A stretch of 58,393 bases of DNA from a bacterium (lineage in GTDB: Bacteria; Patescibacteriota; Gracilibacteria; JAHISY01): assembly GCA_021779375.1 (NCBI GenBank), contig JAJYAT010000007.1:1-58393 (forward strand). The letters run 5' to 3'. The stretch's first letter is position 1. Every line of letters starts with the position of its first letter. The position numbers and the translations under genes are program-made. The notes below the pieces were generated by a model. The model ran no database searches. It saw only the letters and a list, made by a program, of their open reading frames with translations, and was not told where the DNA came from. Of this stretch, positions 1 through 7,750 are shown piece after piece.

Positions 1-90
1 GGTAATCACAATGAAGCTGAGGTAAAGAAATATGTACAGAACCAACTTAAAACCCTCGATCGTGCTGAAGCACAGCTTCAGTTAATCTAA
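1..90 (+). CDS. C-terminal end of an unidentified protein (partial)
   Basis: The frame is open from the first base of the window to a TAA at 88-90 and gives 29 residues. They are charged, probably helical, and end in ...RAEAQLQLI. The window edge cuts the gene, so length and function are unknown. A GC-rich hairpin follows 9 bases after the stop, which supports a real gene end here. Nothing in the visible tail identifies a family. Confidence 0.5.
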   Translation, partial: GNHNEAEVKKYVQNQLKTLDRAEAQLQLI

Positions 91-99
91 CTTGAAAAT

Positions 100-119
100 C
101 TCGGGGGCTTGCCCCCGAG
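100..119. terminator. GC-rich hairpin, probable terminator
   Basis: An 8-bp perfect stem (CTCGGGGG / CCCCCGAG) with a 4-base loop lies between the end of the first partial gene and the 3' end of tmRNA, which converge on it. There is no long T run on either side. The minus strand reads ATTTTC after the stem, so it may serve both directions weakly. Confidence 0.5.
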
Positions 120-316
120 TGATTTAACCCAACCGCGCTAGATTAAAAAGACAAGACGATTAAAGCAGTCTATAAACAGTTTCCGAGCTCGCCCGTTCAT
201 TAAGACTCTCTCACAGCAAAACGCCAACCTTTTGGTGAGTGCTTTGTTGGTTTCGGCATGACTGCGAAAACGCATTCCGAAAACGGTCTGCCGTTCGAAG
301 CCCGGAGGGCGAAGAA

Positions 317-750
317 TGGTGGAGGTGGCGAGAATTGAACTCGCGTCCAAAAAGTTGTCAGCGAAACATCTACAAACTTAGTACGCTTTAATTAAAATTT
401 GAGAATAGAAAGCGAACGAAAAGCTCTCAAATTTTTTGCCCTAAATTTTCGCTAGTCCGACGGACGGGCGGATTCGCTATCCCGCTGAAGACGCTTTTCG
501 AAACTCGCGGGAGAAATTTCGTAAGCGACGGCGAGCCGAAGCTCAAGCCGATTTACGCAGCGAGAGCGTAGGCCGGAGCGAAAGCCGAAGCTTTCACGCG
601 GCTGACGAAGCTGCGGAGACCGCCATGACGGCGGTCAAGATTGGTAACAATGTTGCCAATTAGTTTTGTGCGCCCCGGATCTGACGGGAGAAGCGCATCC
701 CGTGATTGCAGTTTCGGCAACAAATCCTTTTGTCGAAGCCTGGCACCCCC
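317..750 (-). ncRNA. ssrA: tmRNA (transfer-messenger RNA)
   Basis: tmRNA rescues stalled ribosomes by acting as an alanine-charged tRNA and then as a short message for a degradation tag. Read on the minus strand, the RNA starts GGGGGTGCC and ends with a T-arm (GTTCAATTC) and CCACCTCCACCA, so CCA is encoded. The ends form a 7-bp acceptor stem with a G-U at position 3, the alanine identity pair. The tag frame closes with TAA at 553-555 and its visible C-terminus reads AFAPAYALAA, the usual ALAA degron. The resume codon cannot be assigned with certainty; an 8-bp hairpin (about 618-640) precedes the tag. At 434 nt it is long for the family because of internal hairpins. SmpB is not in the window. 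Confidence 0.95.
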
Positions 751-754
751 ATTT

Positions 755-789
755 TAGTTTTTAGTTCGTAGTTGATAGTTTTTAGTTTC
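755..789. repeat. TAGTTTT-type low-complexity repeat
   Basis: Imperfect repeats of TAGTT/TAGTTTTTAG fill the gap upstream of tmRNA (minus) and argD (plus). The same type of repeat lies upstream of yebC (53206-53234), and a related one upstream of frr. No protein is encoded. A TAAAAT on the minus strand (751-756) abuts the tmRNA 5' end, too close to be the promoter of the mature 5' end. Confidence 0.6.
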
Positions 790-794
790 CGGAA

Positions 795-810
795 TCCCGC
801 CTTGGCGGGA
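795..810. repeat. Small palindrome (TCCCGCC-TT-GGCGGGA)
   Basis: A 7-bp inverted repeat with a 2-base centre upstream of argD. A near-identical unit (TCCGCC-AC-GGCGGA) is found inside the broken tRNA-Tyr copy at 26264-26277, which suggests a dispersed short palindrome family and not a gene-specific operator. Confidence 0.5.
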
Positions 811-894
811 CAACTTTCAGCAACGAACCTAGACTAAGCTTTCAAAGAGCAGGCTCTTAGTTTAGAATGTTTTTATCTAATTTTCAAGTCTAAA

Positions 895-2043
895 ATGACA
901 GAATCGGATTTCACCGCTGGCTTTTATTCTGACGACGCGCTCGCGATCATCGGTGGCGAAGGTGCGTTCGTTTTCGACGCGGCTGGCAAAAAATACATCG
1001 ACTGCGTCGGTGGTCACGGCGTCGCGAATCTCGGCCACGCGAATAAAAAAATCGCGTCGGCAGTTCAAGCCGCCTGGGAAAATTTCGCCTTCACGACGGC
1101 GCGGCACCCGCACCCGATTCGCGCCAAATTTTTCGAAGTGCTCGCAGCCAAAATGCCTTTCAAAAAATCGAAATTTTTTCTTTGCAATTCTGGCGCAGAG
1201 TCAGTCGAAGCGGCGCTCAAGATGGCGCGACTCGCGACTGGTCGTTCCAAAATTCTCGCTGCGAAACGCTCATTTCATGGGCGCACTTTCGGCGCGCTTT
1301 CCGCGACTTGGCGACCCGAATTTCGCCAGCCTTTCGAGCCGCTTGTGCCCGATTTCGACTTCTTCGCTTTCAATAAAATTGAGACACTGAAAGAGAAAAT
1401 TGATGCCAAGACAGCGGCGGTGATTCTCGAAGTCGTGCAGGGTGAGGGTGGGATTTATCCAATCGATTCAGAATTCCTCGCGGGCGTTCGGAGGTTGTGC
1501 GACGAAAATGGTGCGCTGTTGATTCTCGACGAAGTGCAGTCTGGAATTTGTCGCACGGGTAAATTTCTCGCGCTCGAAAATTTCGGCGGTCAGCCCGACA
1601 TCGTTTGCATGGCGAAATCTTTGGGCGGCGGTTATCCGCTTGGTGCGACCGCCTTTCGCGCGGATCTTTTCGGCGGGCAAAATGTGCGCGGTCGCCACAA
1701 TTCCACTTTCGGCGGATCGGTGCCAGCGTGTGCGGCGGGACTCGCGGCACTCGAATTTTGCGCTGCGGAAAATTTGTGCGAGCAGGCGGCGGAGAAAGGC
1801 GCGTTTTTCAAAACCGAATTAGAAAGGCTTGCCTCACCCAAGATCGCCGAAGTGCGTGGCATCGGTCTGATGCTCGCCGTCGAATTCAAAATCCCAGCCG
1901 GCGAAATCGTAGCGAAGATGGAAGAAGCGGGAGTTTTAGTTCTGCCGACTGGTCCGAAAGTAATTCGTTTTTTACCGCCGCTAGTTATTTCAAAAGAAGA
2001 GATTTCTGAGGTAGTCGCGGTACTGGCGAAAGTTTTGGCGTAA
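895..2043 (+). CDS. argD: Class III PLP aminotransferase (ArgD/LysJ type)
   Basis: Transfers an amino group in the acetylornithine step of arginine synthesis or, in related enzymes, in the N-succinyl-DAP or LysW-linked lysine/ornithine routes. The 382 residues have the family length. Visible marks are LCNSGAESVEAALKMAR (cofactor phosphate region), ILDEVQSGICRTGKF (the PLP-nitrogen Asp) and CMAKSLGGGYPLGA, with the Schiff-base Lys. The first ATG overlaps a TAAAAT box (TAAAATG), so no leader is evident. A LysK/ArgE-like hydrolase gene follows on the same strand about 0.9 kb downstream, separated by two minus-strand accessory genes. That pairing hints at a LysW-type or arginine role, and the substrate cannot be fixed from sequence. 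Confidence 0.9.
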   Translation: MTESDFTAGFYSDDALAIIGGEGAFVFDAAGKKYIDCVGGHGVANLGHANKKIASAVQAAWENFAFTTARHPHPIRAKFFEVLAAKMPFKKSKFFLCNSGAESVEAALKMARLATGRSKILAAKRSFHGRTFGALSATWRPEFRQPFEPLVPDFDFFAFNKIETLKEKIDAKTAAVILEVVQGEGGIYPIDSEFLAGVRRLCDENGALLILDEVQSGICRTGKFLALENFGGQPDIVCMAKSLGGGYPLGATAFRADLFGGQNVRGRHNSTFGGSVPACAAGLAALEFCAAENLCEQAAEKGAFFKTELERLASPKIAEVRGIGLMLAVEFKIPAGEIVAKMEEAGVLVLPTGPKVIRFLPPLVISKEEISEVVAVLAKVLA

Positions 2044-2286
2044 AAAATTTAGGTAGAGACTTTTTATTGTGCAGCTGTGTCCTGCCGACAACAACGAGGC
2101 GATTTGTTGTCTGCTCGCATCGAAAAGAGTCTGTTGTCCCTCTGTAATTTCGAACACACGCCAGCCGCCATTTTTAGGCGTTATGGTTGCGATTATTTTT
2201 CCGTCGCTAAAAACATCAACAAGGTCGAGGGTTTTACCAGCCACTTTTCTTCGCTCGACGTAGCCAAGAGTCAGGTTGGTGTTCAC
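1990..2286 (-). CDS. Small hypothetical protein overlapping the argD 3' end
   Basis: 98 residues from a GTG start 9 bases after the stop of the upstream minus gene, so the two probably form one unit. The N-terminal two thirds (strand-rich; ...KIIATITPKNGGWRVFEI...) look like a real compact domain. The last 18 codons run antisense through the end of argD. No family is recognised. The convergent overlap suggests that the gene lost its own stop and now reads into argD, or that an insertion placed it here. Confidence 0.5.
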   Translation of the reverse strand: MNTNLTLGYVERRKVAGKTLDLVDVFSDGKIIATITPKNGGWRVFEITEGQQTLFDASRQQIASLLSAGHSCTIKSLYLNFLRQNFRQYRDYLRNLFF

Positions 2287-2295
2287 AGGCGCGAG

Positions 2296-2847
2296 TTAAA
2301 AATTTTCAGCGATTGCCAAATAGTTTTTGATTCGCTCGAGCCCTTCTTCTATGTCTCCTGTTACATTAATAGCCAAGCCGCCACCATAAAGTGAAACCAA
2401 GGCCTTGTGCTCTTCAGGCGAGACAGAGCCGTTGTGACTCCTGTCCCTAGGAATAAGCCTCTCTGCCAGCTTGAATAGTTCGGCTATTTTGTTCGCGACA
2501 ACGGTCATGTCAAGATATTCAGTGTCGGATTTTTGACTGGATTCGAGCAGTGAGGCGATCTCTTGCGCCAAGGGAACGATTTGGCCGTGGACAGAAAGAG
2601 CCATTTTGACTTCAGTCCTCAATTTTTGTGCCAAAAAACTAATTCCCTCGGCCAACTCTTCGGCGGCTTTTGTTCTGTGCAGGGCGGCTTCTTCCAAGTA
2701 AGAGTCGTCTGGCATAGCTCGTTCTTCTAAACCATTTAAAACATCAAGAGCTTCTTGCATTTTCTTTAGCGTAATTCGACCTCGCTGAATATCTTTTCGG
2801 TCAGGTAACTCTTCACCAGTGAGGTTTTGCTTTGCTTCGGCGTTCAT
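2296..2847 (-). CDS. Hypothetical helical protein
   Basis: 183 residues, almost all predicted helix, with no signal peptide or membrane segment. It contains a long amphipathic stretch (about residues 25-130) and a short C-terminal piece (ALVSLYGGGLAINVTGD). Base and codon use are more AT-rich and less CG-rich than argD or the hydrolase on either side, so it looks acquired. It leads a two-gene minus unit with the 98-residue gene. I do not recognise a family. Confidence 0.7.
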   Translation of the reverse strand: MNAEAKQNLTGEELPDRKDIQRGRITLKKMQEALDVLNGLEERAMPDDSYLEEAALHRTKAAEELAEGISFLAQKLRTEVKMALSVHGQIVPLAQEIASLLESSQKSDTEYLDMTVVANKIAELFKLAERLIPRDRSHNGSVSPEEHKALVSLYGGGLAINVTGDIEEGLERIKNYLAIAENF

Positions 2848-2866
2848 TATTTTTGGGTTAAATTTT

Positions 2867-2894
2867 TTGAGTTGAGACTTTATCGTGGTAAAAT
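2867..2894 (+). promoter_or_regulatory. Promoter of the M20 hydrolase gene
   Basis: TTGAGT (2867-2872), a 16-base spacer and TAAAAT (2889-2894). Transcription would start near 2901 and leave a leader of about 20 bases that lacks a Shine-Dalgarno site and is C/A-rich (ends GCACTCCC before ATG). Confidence 0.55.
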
Positions 2895-2920
2895 GCTTTT
2901 GTCAACCCTACTGCACTCCC

Positions 2921-3991
2921 ATGAATCCCGTCGAATTTCTCGAAAGAATCGTCTCGATTTACTCGCCCTCTGAGCGTGAGGATGAGCTCGCGAAATTTAT
3001 CGCCGCGACCGCGCAAGATTTGGGTTTCGCGAAAACTTCCGTCGATCACTTCAGCAATGTCGTGCTTGAGATTGGTGCGCCGACTGCGCAGAAAACCATT
3101 CTCTTGCTCGGGCACATCGACACAGTGCGACCGTTTTTGCCCGTGAAAATTAAAGACGGCAAATTATTCGGACGCGGCGCGGTCGATGCCAAGGGCCCCT
3201 TCGCGACTTTCGTTTTTGCGGCGCTGGCTGTTTCGAAAAAATTAAAAAATACGAAAATTATCGTCGCGGGTGCGAGTCAGGAAGAGCAGCACGGCACGGG
3301 TGCGCGCGTTCTCGCTGAAAAATTTTCTGCGCCAGATGCGATTGTAGTTGGCGAGCCGTCGGGATTCACAGGCATCACGCTCGGCTACAAAGGCACTTTC
3401 TCGATGGAATTTTTCAAGCGCAAAAACTCAGCGCACTCAGCGAACGACGCAGAAAGAAATGCGATTGAGGAGGCGATTGATTTCACCCAAAAAATTAAAA
3501 AGTTTTGCGACGATTTCAACTCCGGCAAATCGATCTGGGAAGGCTTGCAGCAGCGTGTCGTGAAATTCGTCTTCGATGAAGTGAATGGCGTGGAGCAGGT
3601 GAAGGTGCGCGTGAAATTTCGCACGCCAATCGGCTTCGACATCGCCGCGCTAAAAAAAGTCGTCGGCAAAAATTCGAAAGGTGGCGAGATTTCCTACCTG
3701 CAGAGCTGGGGCAGCGAGGAGGCTTGTCTCTCGCCCAAAAATTCGCCACTCGTCAAAGCTTTTCTCGCGGCGATTCGGGCGGAGGGCAGTGAGCCGGTTT
3801 TCAAAGTCAAAACCGGGACCGCCGATATGAACACGCTCGTCAAAGCTTTTCCAGGCGTGCCGATTGTTTCCTATGGTCCGGGCGACAGCAATCTCGACCA
3901 CACGCCCCAGGAACATATCGAACTCGCCGAACTTGAAAAAGCGATTAAGATTTTGGAAAAAGTTTTACTGAGGCTGGATGAAAGAGCATGA
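2921..3991 (+). CDS. M20 zinc peptidase, LysK/ArgE/DapE-like
   Basis: A cytosolic metallo-hydrolase that removes an acyl or carrier group from an amino acid. The 356 residues carry the M20 marks: GHIDTVRP (His and Asp metal ligands), GAVDAKGP (bridging Asp), SQEEQHGTGA (catalytic Glu pair) and a C-terminal YGPGDSNLDHTPQEHI (metal His). That last motif is closest to LysK, the [LysW]-lysine/ornithine hydrolase. A longer frame opens at 2885, but the ATG at 2921 matches family N-termini (MNPVEFLERIVSIYS) and lies downstream of the promoter. Proximity to the argD-like gene supports the last two steps of lysine/ornithine synthesis. A LysW carrier gene is not seen here, so dipeptidase or ArgE activity remains possible. 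Confidence 0.8.
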   Translation: MNPVEFLERIVSIYSPSEREDELAKFIAATAQDLGFAKTSVDHFSNVVLEIGAPTAQKTILLLGHIDTVRPFLPVKIKDGKLFGRGAVDAKGPFATFVFAALAVSKKLKNTKIIVAGASQEEQHGTGARVLAEKFSAPDAIVVGEPSGFTGITLGYKGTFSMEFFKRKNSAHSANDAERNAIEEAIDFTQKIKKFCDDFNSGKSIWEGLQQRVVKFVFDEVNGVEQVKVRVKFRTPIGFDIAALKKVVGKNSKGGEISYLQSWGSEEACLSPKNSPLVKAFLAAIRAEGSEPVFKVKTGTADMNTLVKAFPGVPIVSYGPGDSNLDHTPQEHIELAELEKAIKILEKVLLRLDERA

Positions 3992-4074
3992 AAGGAGTTG
4001 AGGCTCTAGTTTGTGGGATGAAAAATATGCCTTTGGTTTTGACAACTATTTTTTAGTAGCGAGAAATTCATGAC

Positions 4075-4102
4075 GTAGGGAACGGACATGTCCGTTCCCT
4101 AC
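4075..4102. repeat. 28-bp perfect palindrome, GTAGGGAACGGACA family
   Basis: Each half reads GTAGGGAACGGACA, so the unit can fold into a perfect 14-bp stem. It lies in the 337-base non-coding gap before hisG with a second, unrelated-core palindrome 57 bases on. This looks like a REP-type dispersed element and not a terminator, because no T run follows. Confidence 0.75.
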
Positions 4103-4159
4103 AAACTACCCTCAGGTTCCGCTTCCGCGCGGGAATTTTAGTTGCGGGTTGGTCTCGGT

Positions 4160-4187
4160 GTAGAGACGTTGCATGCAACGTCTCTAC
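4160..4187. repeat. 28-bp perfect palindrome, GTAGAGACG family
   Basis: Each half reads GTAGAGACGTTGCA. The outer arm TAGAGACG...CGTCTCTA is the same as the palindrome inside the first REP-associated transposase gene (21329-21354), with a different centre. The shared arm suggests that this is a target or product of that enzyme. Confidence 0.8.
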
Positions 4188-4328
4188 GGTTGCGAAATTT
4201 TGTCCGACGCGACCAGTTTTTGACCTTTTCACCAAAAAATGCCAAAATTAAAGCCTCTCGCTTAGTTATATAATTATCGAGCGGGATTGCTTCTTCCGGT
4301 ATTCGTCGGAATCGCAATGACAAACACC
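4188..4328 (+). promoter_or_regulatory. hisG upstream region
   Basis: The rest of the 337-base gap before hisG. A TATAAT box is at 4269-4274 without a convincing -35. No attenuator, T-box or terminator hairpin is visible and no His-codon leader peptide is seen. Two in-frame ATGs (4317 and 4329) lie about 45-55 bases after the box; neither has a Shine-Dalgarno site. Confidence 0.4.
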
Positions 4329-5192
4329 ATGACCACTCGTCTCAAAATCGCGCTCCAAAAAAAAGGTCGCCTCGCCGATGAGTCTTTCGCCCTGCTGCGC
4401 AAAATCGGGCTCACCTTCGTCGCGAACGGACACTATTTAGTTTTGAAATGCACCGATTTTCCGGCGGATATTTTGCTTTTACGCGATGACGATATTCCGG
4501 CCTTCGTCGCGCGCGGCTCGGCGGATCTCGGCATCGTCGGTCAAAATGTCGTGCGGGAGTCGGGCAAAAAAGTGCGCGAGATTGCGCCGCTCGGTTTCGG
4601 TGCGTGTCGGTTGGCGATTGCTGTTCCGAGAAATTCAAAATTCAAAAAAATCGCTGACCTCAAAAATTCCACTATCGCGACGGAATATCCGAACTCCACG
4701 AAAAAGTTTTTCCGCGAGCTCAAAATTCCAGTCAGTCTCGCTGAGCTTTCCGGCTCGGCCGAAATCGCACCGGAGATGGGCGTCGCCGATGCGATTGCCG
4801 ACATCGTCGATACAGGCACGACGCTCGAAGCGCACAATTTGATTCCGCTGGAGCCGCCGATTTTTCGCAGTGAAGCGATCCTCGTCGCCGATCCGAAACT
4901 CTCGTCTGCCAAAAAGAAATTGCTCGAAGATTTGATTGCGCGTATCGAAGCCGTACAAAAAGCCAGCGACAAAAAATATGTCGTGCTGAATTGTTCCGAG
5001 AAAAACTTGGCGAAAATCGAAAAACTTTTGCCGGCACTTGAAGCACCGACTATTCTGCCGCTCGCGAAAAATGGTGAGTTCGCGCTGCAATCCGTCGCCA
5101 CCGAAAAAGAATTTTGGGCGGCGCTGCCGCGACTCAAAGCCGCTGGTGCGAAAGACATTCTGCTGCTCAATGTCGAGAAAATCGTTCTTTAA
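4329..5192 (+). CDS. hisG: ATP phosphoribosyltransferase, long form
   Basis: Catalyses the first step of histidine synthesis (ATP + PRPP). The start chosen (MTTRLKIALQKKGRL) matches family N-termini; upstream in-frame starts at 4287 and 4317 are possible. It has 287 residues, with the catalytic periplasmic-binding-like fold (GSADLGIVGQNV about residues 65-75; the PRPP-binding stretch is read as ADIVDTGTTLEAHNL). A C-terminal PII-like regulatory domain covers about residues 210-287, so this is the long form that needs no HisZ and is feedback-inhibited by histidine in relatives. It leads the cluster hisG-RHH-hisD-hisC-hisK. Confidence 0.93.
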   Translation: MTTRLKIALQKKGRLADESFALLRKIGLTFVANGHYLVLKCTDFPADILLLRDDDIPAFVARGSADLGIVGQNVVRESGKKVREIAPLGFGACRLAIAVPRNSKFKKIADLKNSTIATEYPNSTKKFFRELKIPVSLAELSGSAEIAPEMGVADAIADIVDTGTTLEAHNLIPLEPPIFRSEAILVADPKLSSAKKKLLEDLIARIEAVQKASDKKYVVLNCSEKNLAKIEKLLPALEAPTILPLAKNGEFALQSVATEKEFWAALPRLKAAGAKDILLLNVEKIVL

Positions 5193-5202
5193 TTTTTTTC
5201 CA

Positions 5203-5412
5203 ATGCCAGCCAAAAAGTCCTCCGCCGAAAAAAGAGTCGCCGTCATCTTCAGTCTCTCGACCAAAATCCGGGACGAATTGAATAAGAAAATTCCGACGGG
5301 CTACCGCAGTCAATTCGTCGAAAAATTACTCGAACGAGAATTCAGCAAAGTTGCGACTGAGAAAAAAGCGGTCACGAAAAAAACTCTGCTCGCCCGACTT
5401 TTCCAAAAATAA
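5203..5412 (+). CDS. Small ribbon-helix-helix-like protein inside the his cluster
   Basis: 69 residues, very basic at the N-terminus (MPAKKSSAEKRVAVIFSLS). The pattern strand (VAVIFSLS), helix (TKIRDELNKKI), turn, helix (YRSQFVEKLLEREF) is that of MetJ/Arc-type ribbon-helix-helix DNA-binding proteins. The gene starts 10 bases after hisG and ends 6 bases before hisD, with no promoter between them, so it is co-transcribed. A toxin partner is absent. It could be a local regulator of the histidine genes, but this is inference from position. The assignment rests on pattern only. Confidence 0.65.
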   Translation: MPAKKSSAEKRVAVIFSLSTKIRDELNKKIPTGYRSQFVEKLLEREFSKVATEKKAVTKKTLLARLFQK

Positions 5413-5418
5413 TTCGCG

Positions 5419-6699
5419 ATGCAAATCCAAAAACTAGCTTCGCTCTGGACCAAGGAGCGCACCGCGATTCTCGCGCGCGGTGGCGCGGCTGCGCCTGCAA
5501 TCAAAAAAACAGTTGCCGCGATTTTGCAAAAAATTCGGCAGGATGGAGAAACGGCGGCGCTTGCCTTCACCAAAAAATTCGACGGCATCAAATTAAAAAG
5601 CCTCGCAGTTTCGGTGAAAGAACTAAAGGCAGTTGATGAGAAATCCGCCAAGTTTGATTTTCTCCGCAGCGCTGCGGAGAACATTCAAAAGTTTCACGAG
5701 AATCAGCTCGCCAATATTCGAGCTGAAAAAAAAGTTCAAACCGCAAAAGGCGTTCAGATTTGGCGCGAATGGCGACCGATTGCGCGAGTCGGGATTTATG
5801 CGCCGGGCGGACTCGCGACTTATCCGAGCTCGGTTTTGATGCAGGCGCTGCCAGCGCGGATCGCGGGCTGTACGGAAATCGTTCTCGCGACTCCTCCGCG
5901 GAAAGACGGTTCGATTTCGGAAGTGGTCATCGCGGCGGCGAAACTTTCCGGCGTGACGAAAATTCTCAAAGTCGGCGGAGCGCAGGCCATCGGCGCGCTC
6001 GCTTTCATCGAGAAGGTCGAGAAAATTACCGGACCAGGTAATCCCTGGGTGACCGAGGCGAAGTCCCAAATTTCATCCGAGATTCCGATCGACATGCCAG
6101 CGGGTCCGAGCGAGATTCTCATCTTGGCGGACGATTCGGCGGTGCCGCGATTTGTCGCGGCAGATTTGCTGAGCCAGGCGGAGCACGCCAGCGACTCGAC
6201 CGCGCTGCTCGTGACGACTTCCGCCAAGCTCGCCAAGGCAGTTGACCGGGAGCTTGCTATGCAAATCGTCAAACTTTCGCGTCGAGCAATCGCGCAAAAA
6301 AGTCTGGATTCGCGCGGTCGGATTCTCGTCGCGAAAAATCTGCCAAGCGCACTCGCTTTCGTGAATGAGTTTGCCGCAGAGCACCTCGAAATTTGTCTCG
6401 CTGCTGCAGAAAAAATTCTGCCGCAAATTCAAAACGCCGGTTCGATTTTCCTCGGCAATTTTTCCTCCGAGCCGGCGGGAGATTTTGCGACCGGCACGAA
6501 TCACGTCTTGCCGACGGCCGGCTTCGCCCGCAATTTCGCGCCGCTGTCGGTTGAGTCATTTGGCAAAAAAATTCAAATTCAGAAGATTTCCAAAGCCGGA
6601 CTCGCCGCGATTCGCGCGACCTGCGAAAAATTCGGCGCAGTCGAAGGTCTCGACGCGCACGCGCGTTCAATTTCAATTCGTTTCGATGCCAAAAATTAA
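5419..6699 (+). CDS. hisD: Histidinol dehydrogenase
   Basis: Oxidises histidinol to histidine in two NAD-dependent, zinc-requiring steps. 426 residues, the usual length. Visible family marks are ITGPGNPWVTEAK, LLSQAEHASDS (zinc Gln and His), FAAEHLEI (catalytic Glu-His) and LDAHARS (zinc His near the C-terminus). No second domain is present. The 3' end overlaps the hisC start by 14 bases, so the two are translationally coupled. The first 30 residues include a run of Ala (ARGGAAAPAIKK) but align in spirit with the usual helical N-terminus. Confidence 0.96.
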   Translation: MQIQKLASLWTKERTAILARGGAAAPAIKKTVAAILQKIRQDGETAALAFTKKFDGIKLKSLAVSVKELKAVDEKSAKFDFLRSAAENIQKFHENQLANIRAEKKVQTAKGVQIWREWRPIARVGIYAPGGLATYPSSVLMQALPARIAGCTEIVLATPPRKDGSISEVVIAAAKLSGVTKILKVGGAQAIGALAFIEKVEKITGPGNPWVTEAKSQISSEIPIDMPAGPSEILILADDSAVPRFVAADLLSQAEHASDSTALLVTTSAKLAKAVDRELAMQIVKLSRRAIAQKSLDSRGRILVAKNLPSALAFVNEFAAEHLEICLAAAEKILPQIQNAGSIFLGNFSSEPAGDFATGTNHVLPTAGFARNFAPLSVESFGKKIQIQKISKAGLAAIRATCEKFGAVEGLDAHARSISIRFDAKN

Positions 6700-7750
6700 T
6701 TTCACTAAGCTCGCCAAAAAATCCGTGCGTAGCAGCGCGGCTTATTCTTCAGCGCGTTCGCTCGTACGCGATGCTTCGATTTTTCTCGATGCGAATGAAA
6801 ACGCTTTCGGTTCGGTTCTGCCCAAAATTTCGAATGTTGATCTGTCGCGCTATCCGGATCCGCTGGCGCAAAAATTGCGTGAGCAATTTGGCAAATTTGT
6901 CGGCGCTTCAAAAGACAAAATTTTAGTCGGCAATGGCTCGGACGAAATTATTTGGCTTCTCTTGCTGGCGTTCGTCGAGGCAGATGAAGAGATTCTGACT
7001 TTCACGCCGACCTTTTCGATGTACCGCGTTTTCGCGGAGCTGCTCGGACTGCGCGTGCGCGAGGTCGCGCTCGAAGCGGACTACTCGCTTGATGCCGCGA
7101 AATTCTTGAAGCAGATTTCTGCCAAGACCAAACTGATTTTTCTCTGCTCGCCCAATAATCCAACCGGGCAAGTTTTGCCGCAGGCACAGCTGGAGCAAAT
7201 TCTCCGGACGGGAAAATTAGTCGTGCTCGACGAGGCGTATATAGAATTCGCGCCGGAGAAATCAACGGTTGATTTGCTCCGCAAATTTCCGAACTTAATT
7301 ATCCTGCGCACTTTCTCCAAGGCCTGGGGTCTCGCGGGACTACGCGTCGGCTGCGGCTTGATGGATGCGGCGGCGATTGCCGTTCTCCAAAAAGTCCGCG
7401 CACCTTATTCGGTCGACGCGCTTTCGCAAAAACTCGCGCTTGATGCTTTGGCGAATTCTAAAAAAATGCAGGCAACAGTTAAAAAGATTCTGGCAGAGAA
7501 AGAAAAACTTGCCGCCAAACTTTGGGAGCGGGGCTTGATCGTTTTCCCGAGCGATGCGAATTTTCTGCTCGTACGTTTTCCGGCGGAAGTCTCTGCTTCG
7601 CGTGTTCAGAAAAACTTGCTCGAAAAATTCGGCATCGTCGTGCGTGATTTCTCGCACAAAAAATTCCTGGAAAATTGTGTCCGCATAACAGTGGGCACGT
7701 CAGCCGAGAATTCGAAACTGCTATTGGCGCTTAGCAAAATTCTCAAATGA
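6686..7750 (+). CDS. hisC: Histidinol-phosphate aminotransferase
   Basis: PLP enzyme that transaminates imidazole acetol phosphate. The true start is the ATG at 6686 inside the end of hisD; a longer open frame upstream is hisD read in another frame. 354 residues with LDANENAFG at the N-terminus, LVGNGSDEIIWL, CSPNNPTGQV (cofactor Asn), VLDEAYIEF and TFSKAWGLAGLRVG (Schiff-base Lys). It overlaps hisK by an ATGA. TGA is the stop here, which shows that TGA is not recoded. Confidence 0.95.
   Translation: MPKINFTKLAKKSVRSSAAYSSARSLVRDASIFLDANENAFGSVLPKISNVDLSRYPDPLAQKLREQFGKFVGASKDKILVGNGSDEIIWLLLLAFVEADEEILTFTPTFSMYRVFAELLGLRVREVALEADYSLDAAKFLKQISAKTKLIFLCSPNNPTGQVLPQAQLEQILRTGKLVVLDEAYIEFAPEKSTVDLLRKFPNLIILRTFSKAWGLAGLRVGCGLMDAAAIAVLQKVRAPYSVDALSQKLALDALANSKKMQATVKKILAEKEKLAAKLWERGLIVFPSDANFLLVRFPAEVSASRVQKNLLEKFGIVVRDFSHKKFLENCVRITVGTSAENSKLLLALSKILK

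Noticed and set aside
138-350. 70-codon minus-strand frame next to tmRNA
   Set aside because: It overlaps the mature tmRNA 3' end and has no family likeness or start signal.
4075-4187. Terminators or histidine attenuator before hisG
   Set aside because: The two palindromes are perfect to the centre, lack T runs, and one has a copy inside a transposase gene; no leader peptide with His codons is seen.
4286-5192. Recoded TGA (UGA=Gly) as in Gracilibacteria
   Set aside because: hisC, ribE, ribH, ubiA, dcd and other genes end at TGA in tight ATGA/GTGA overlaps at the right family lengths, so TGA is a stop.
5203-5412. Toxin-antitoxin module
   Set aside because: The ribbon-helix-helix-like gene is flanked by hisG and hisD only; no toxin gene is present.
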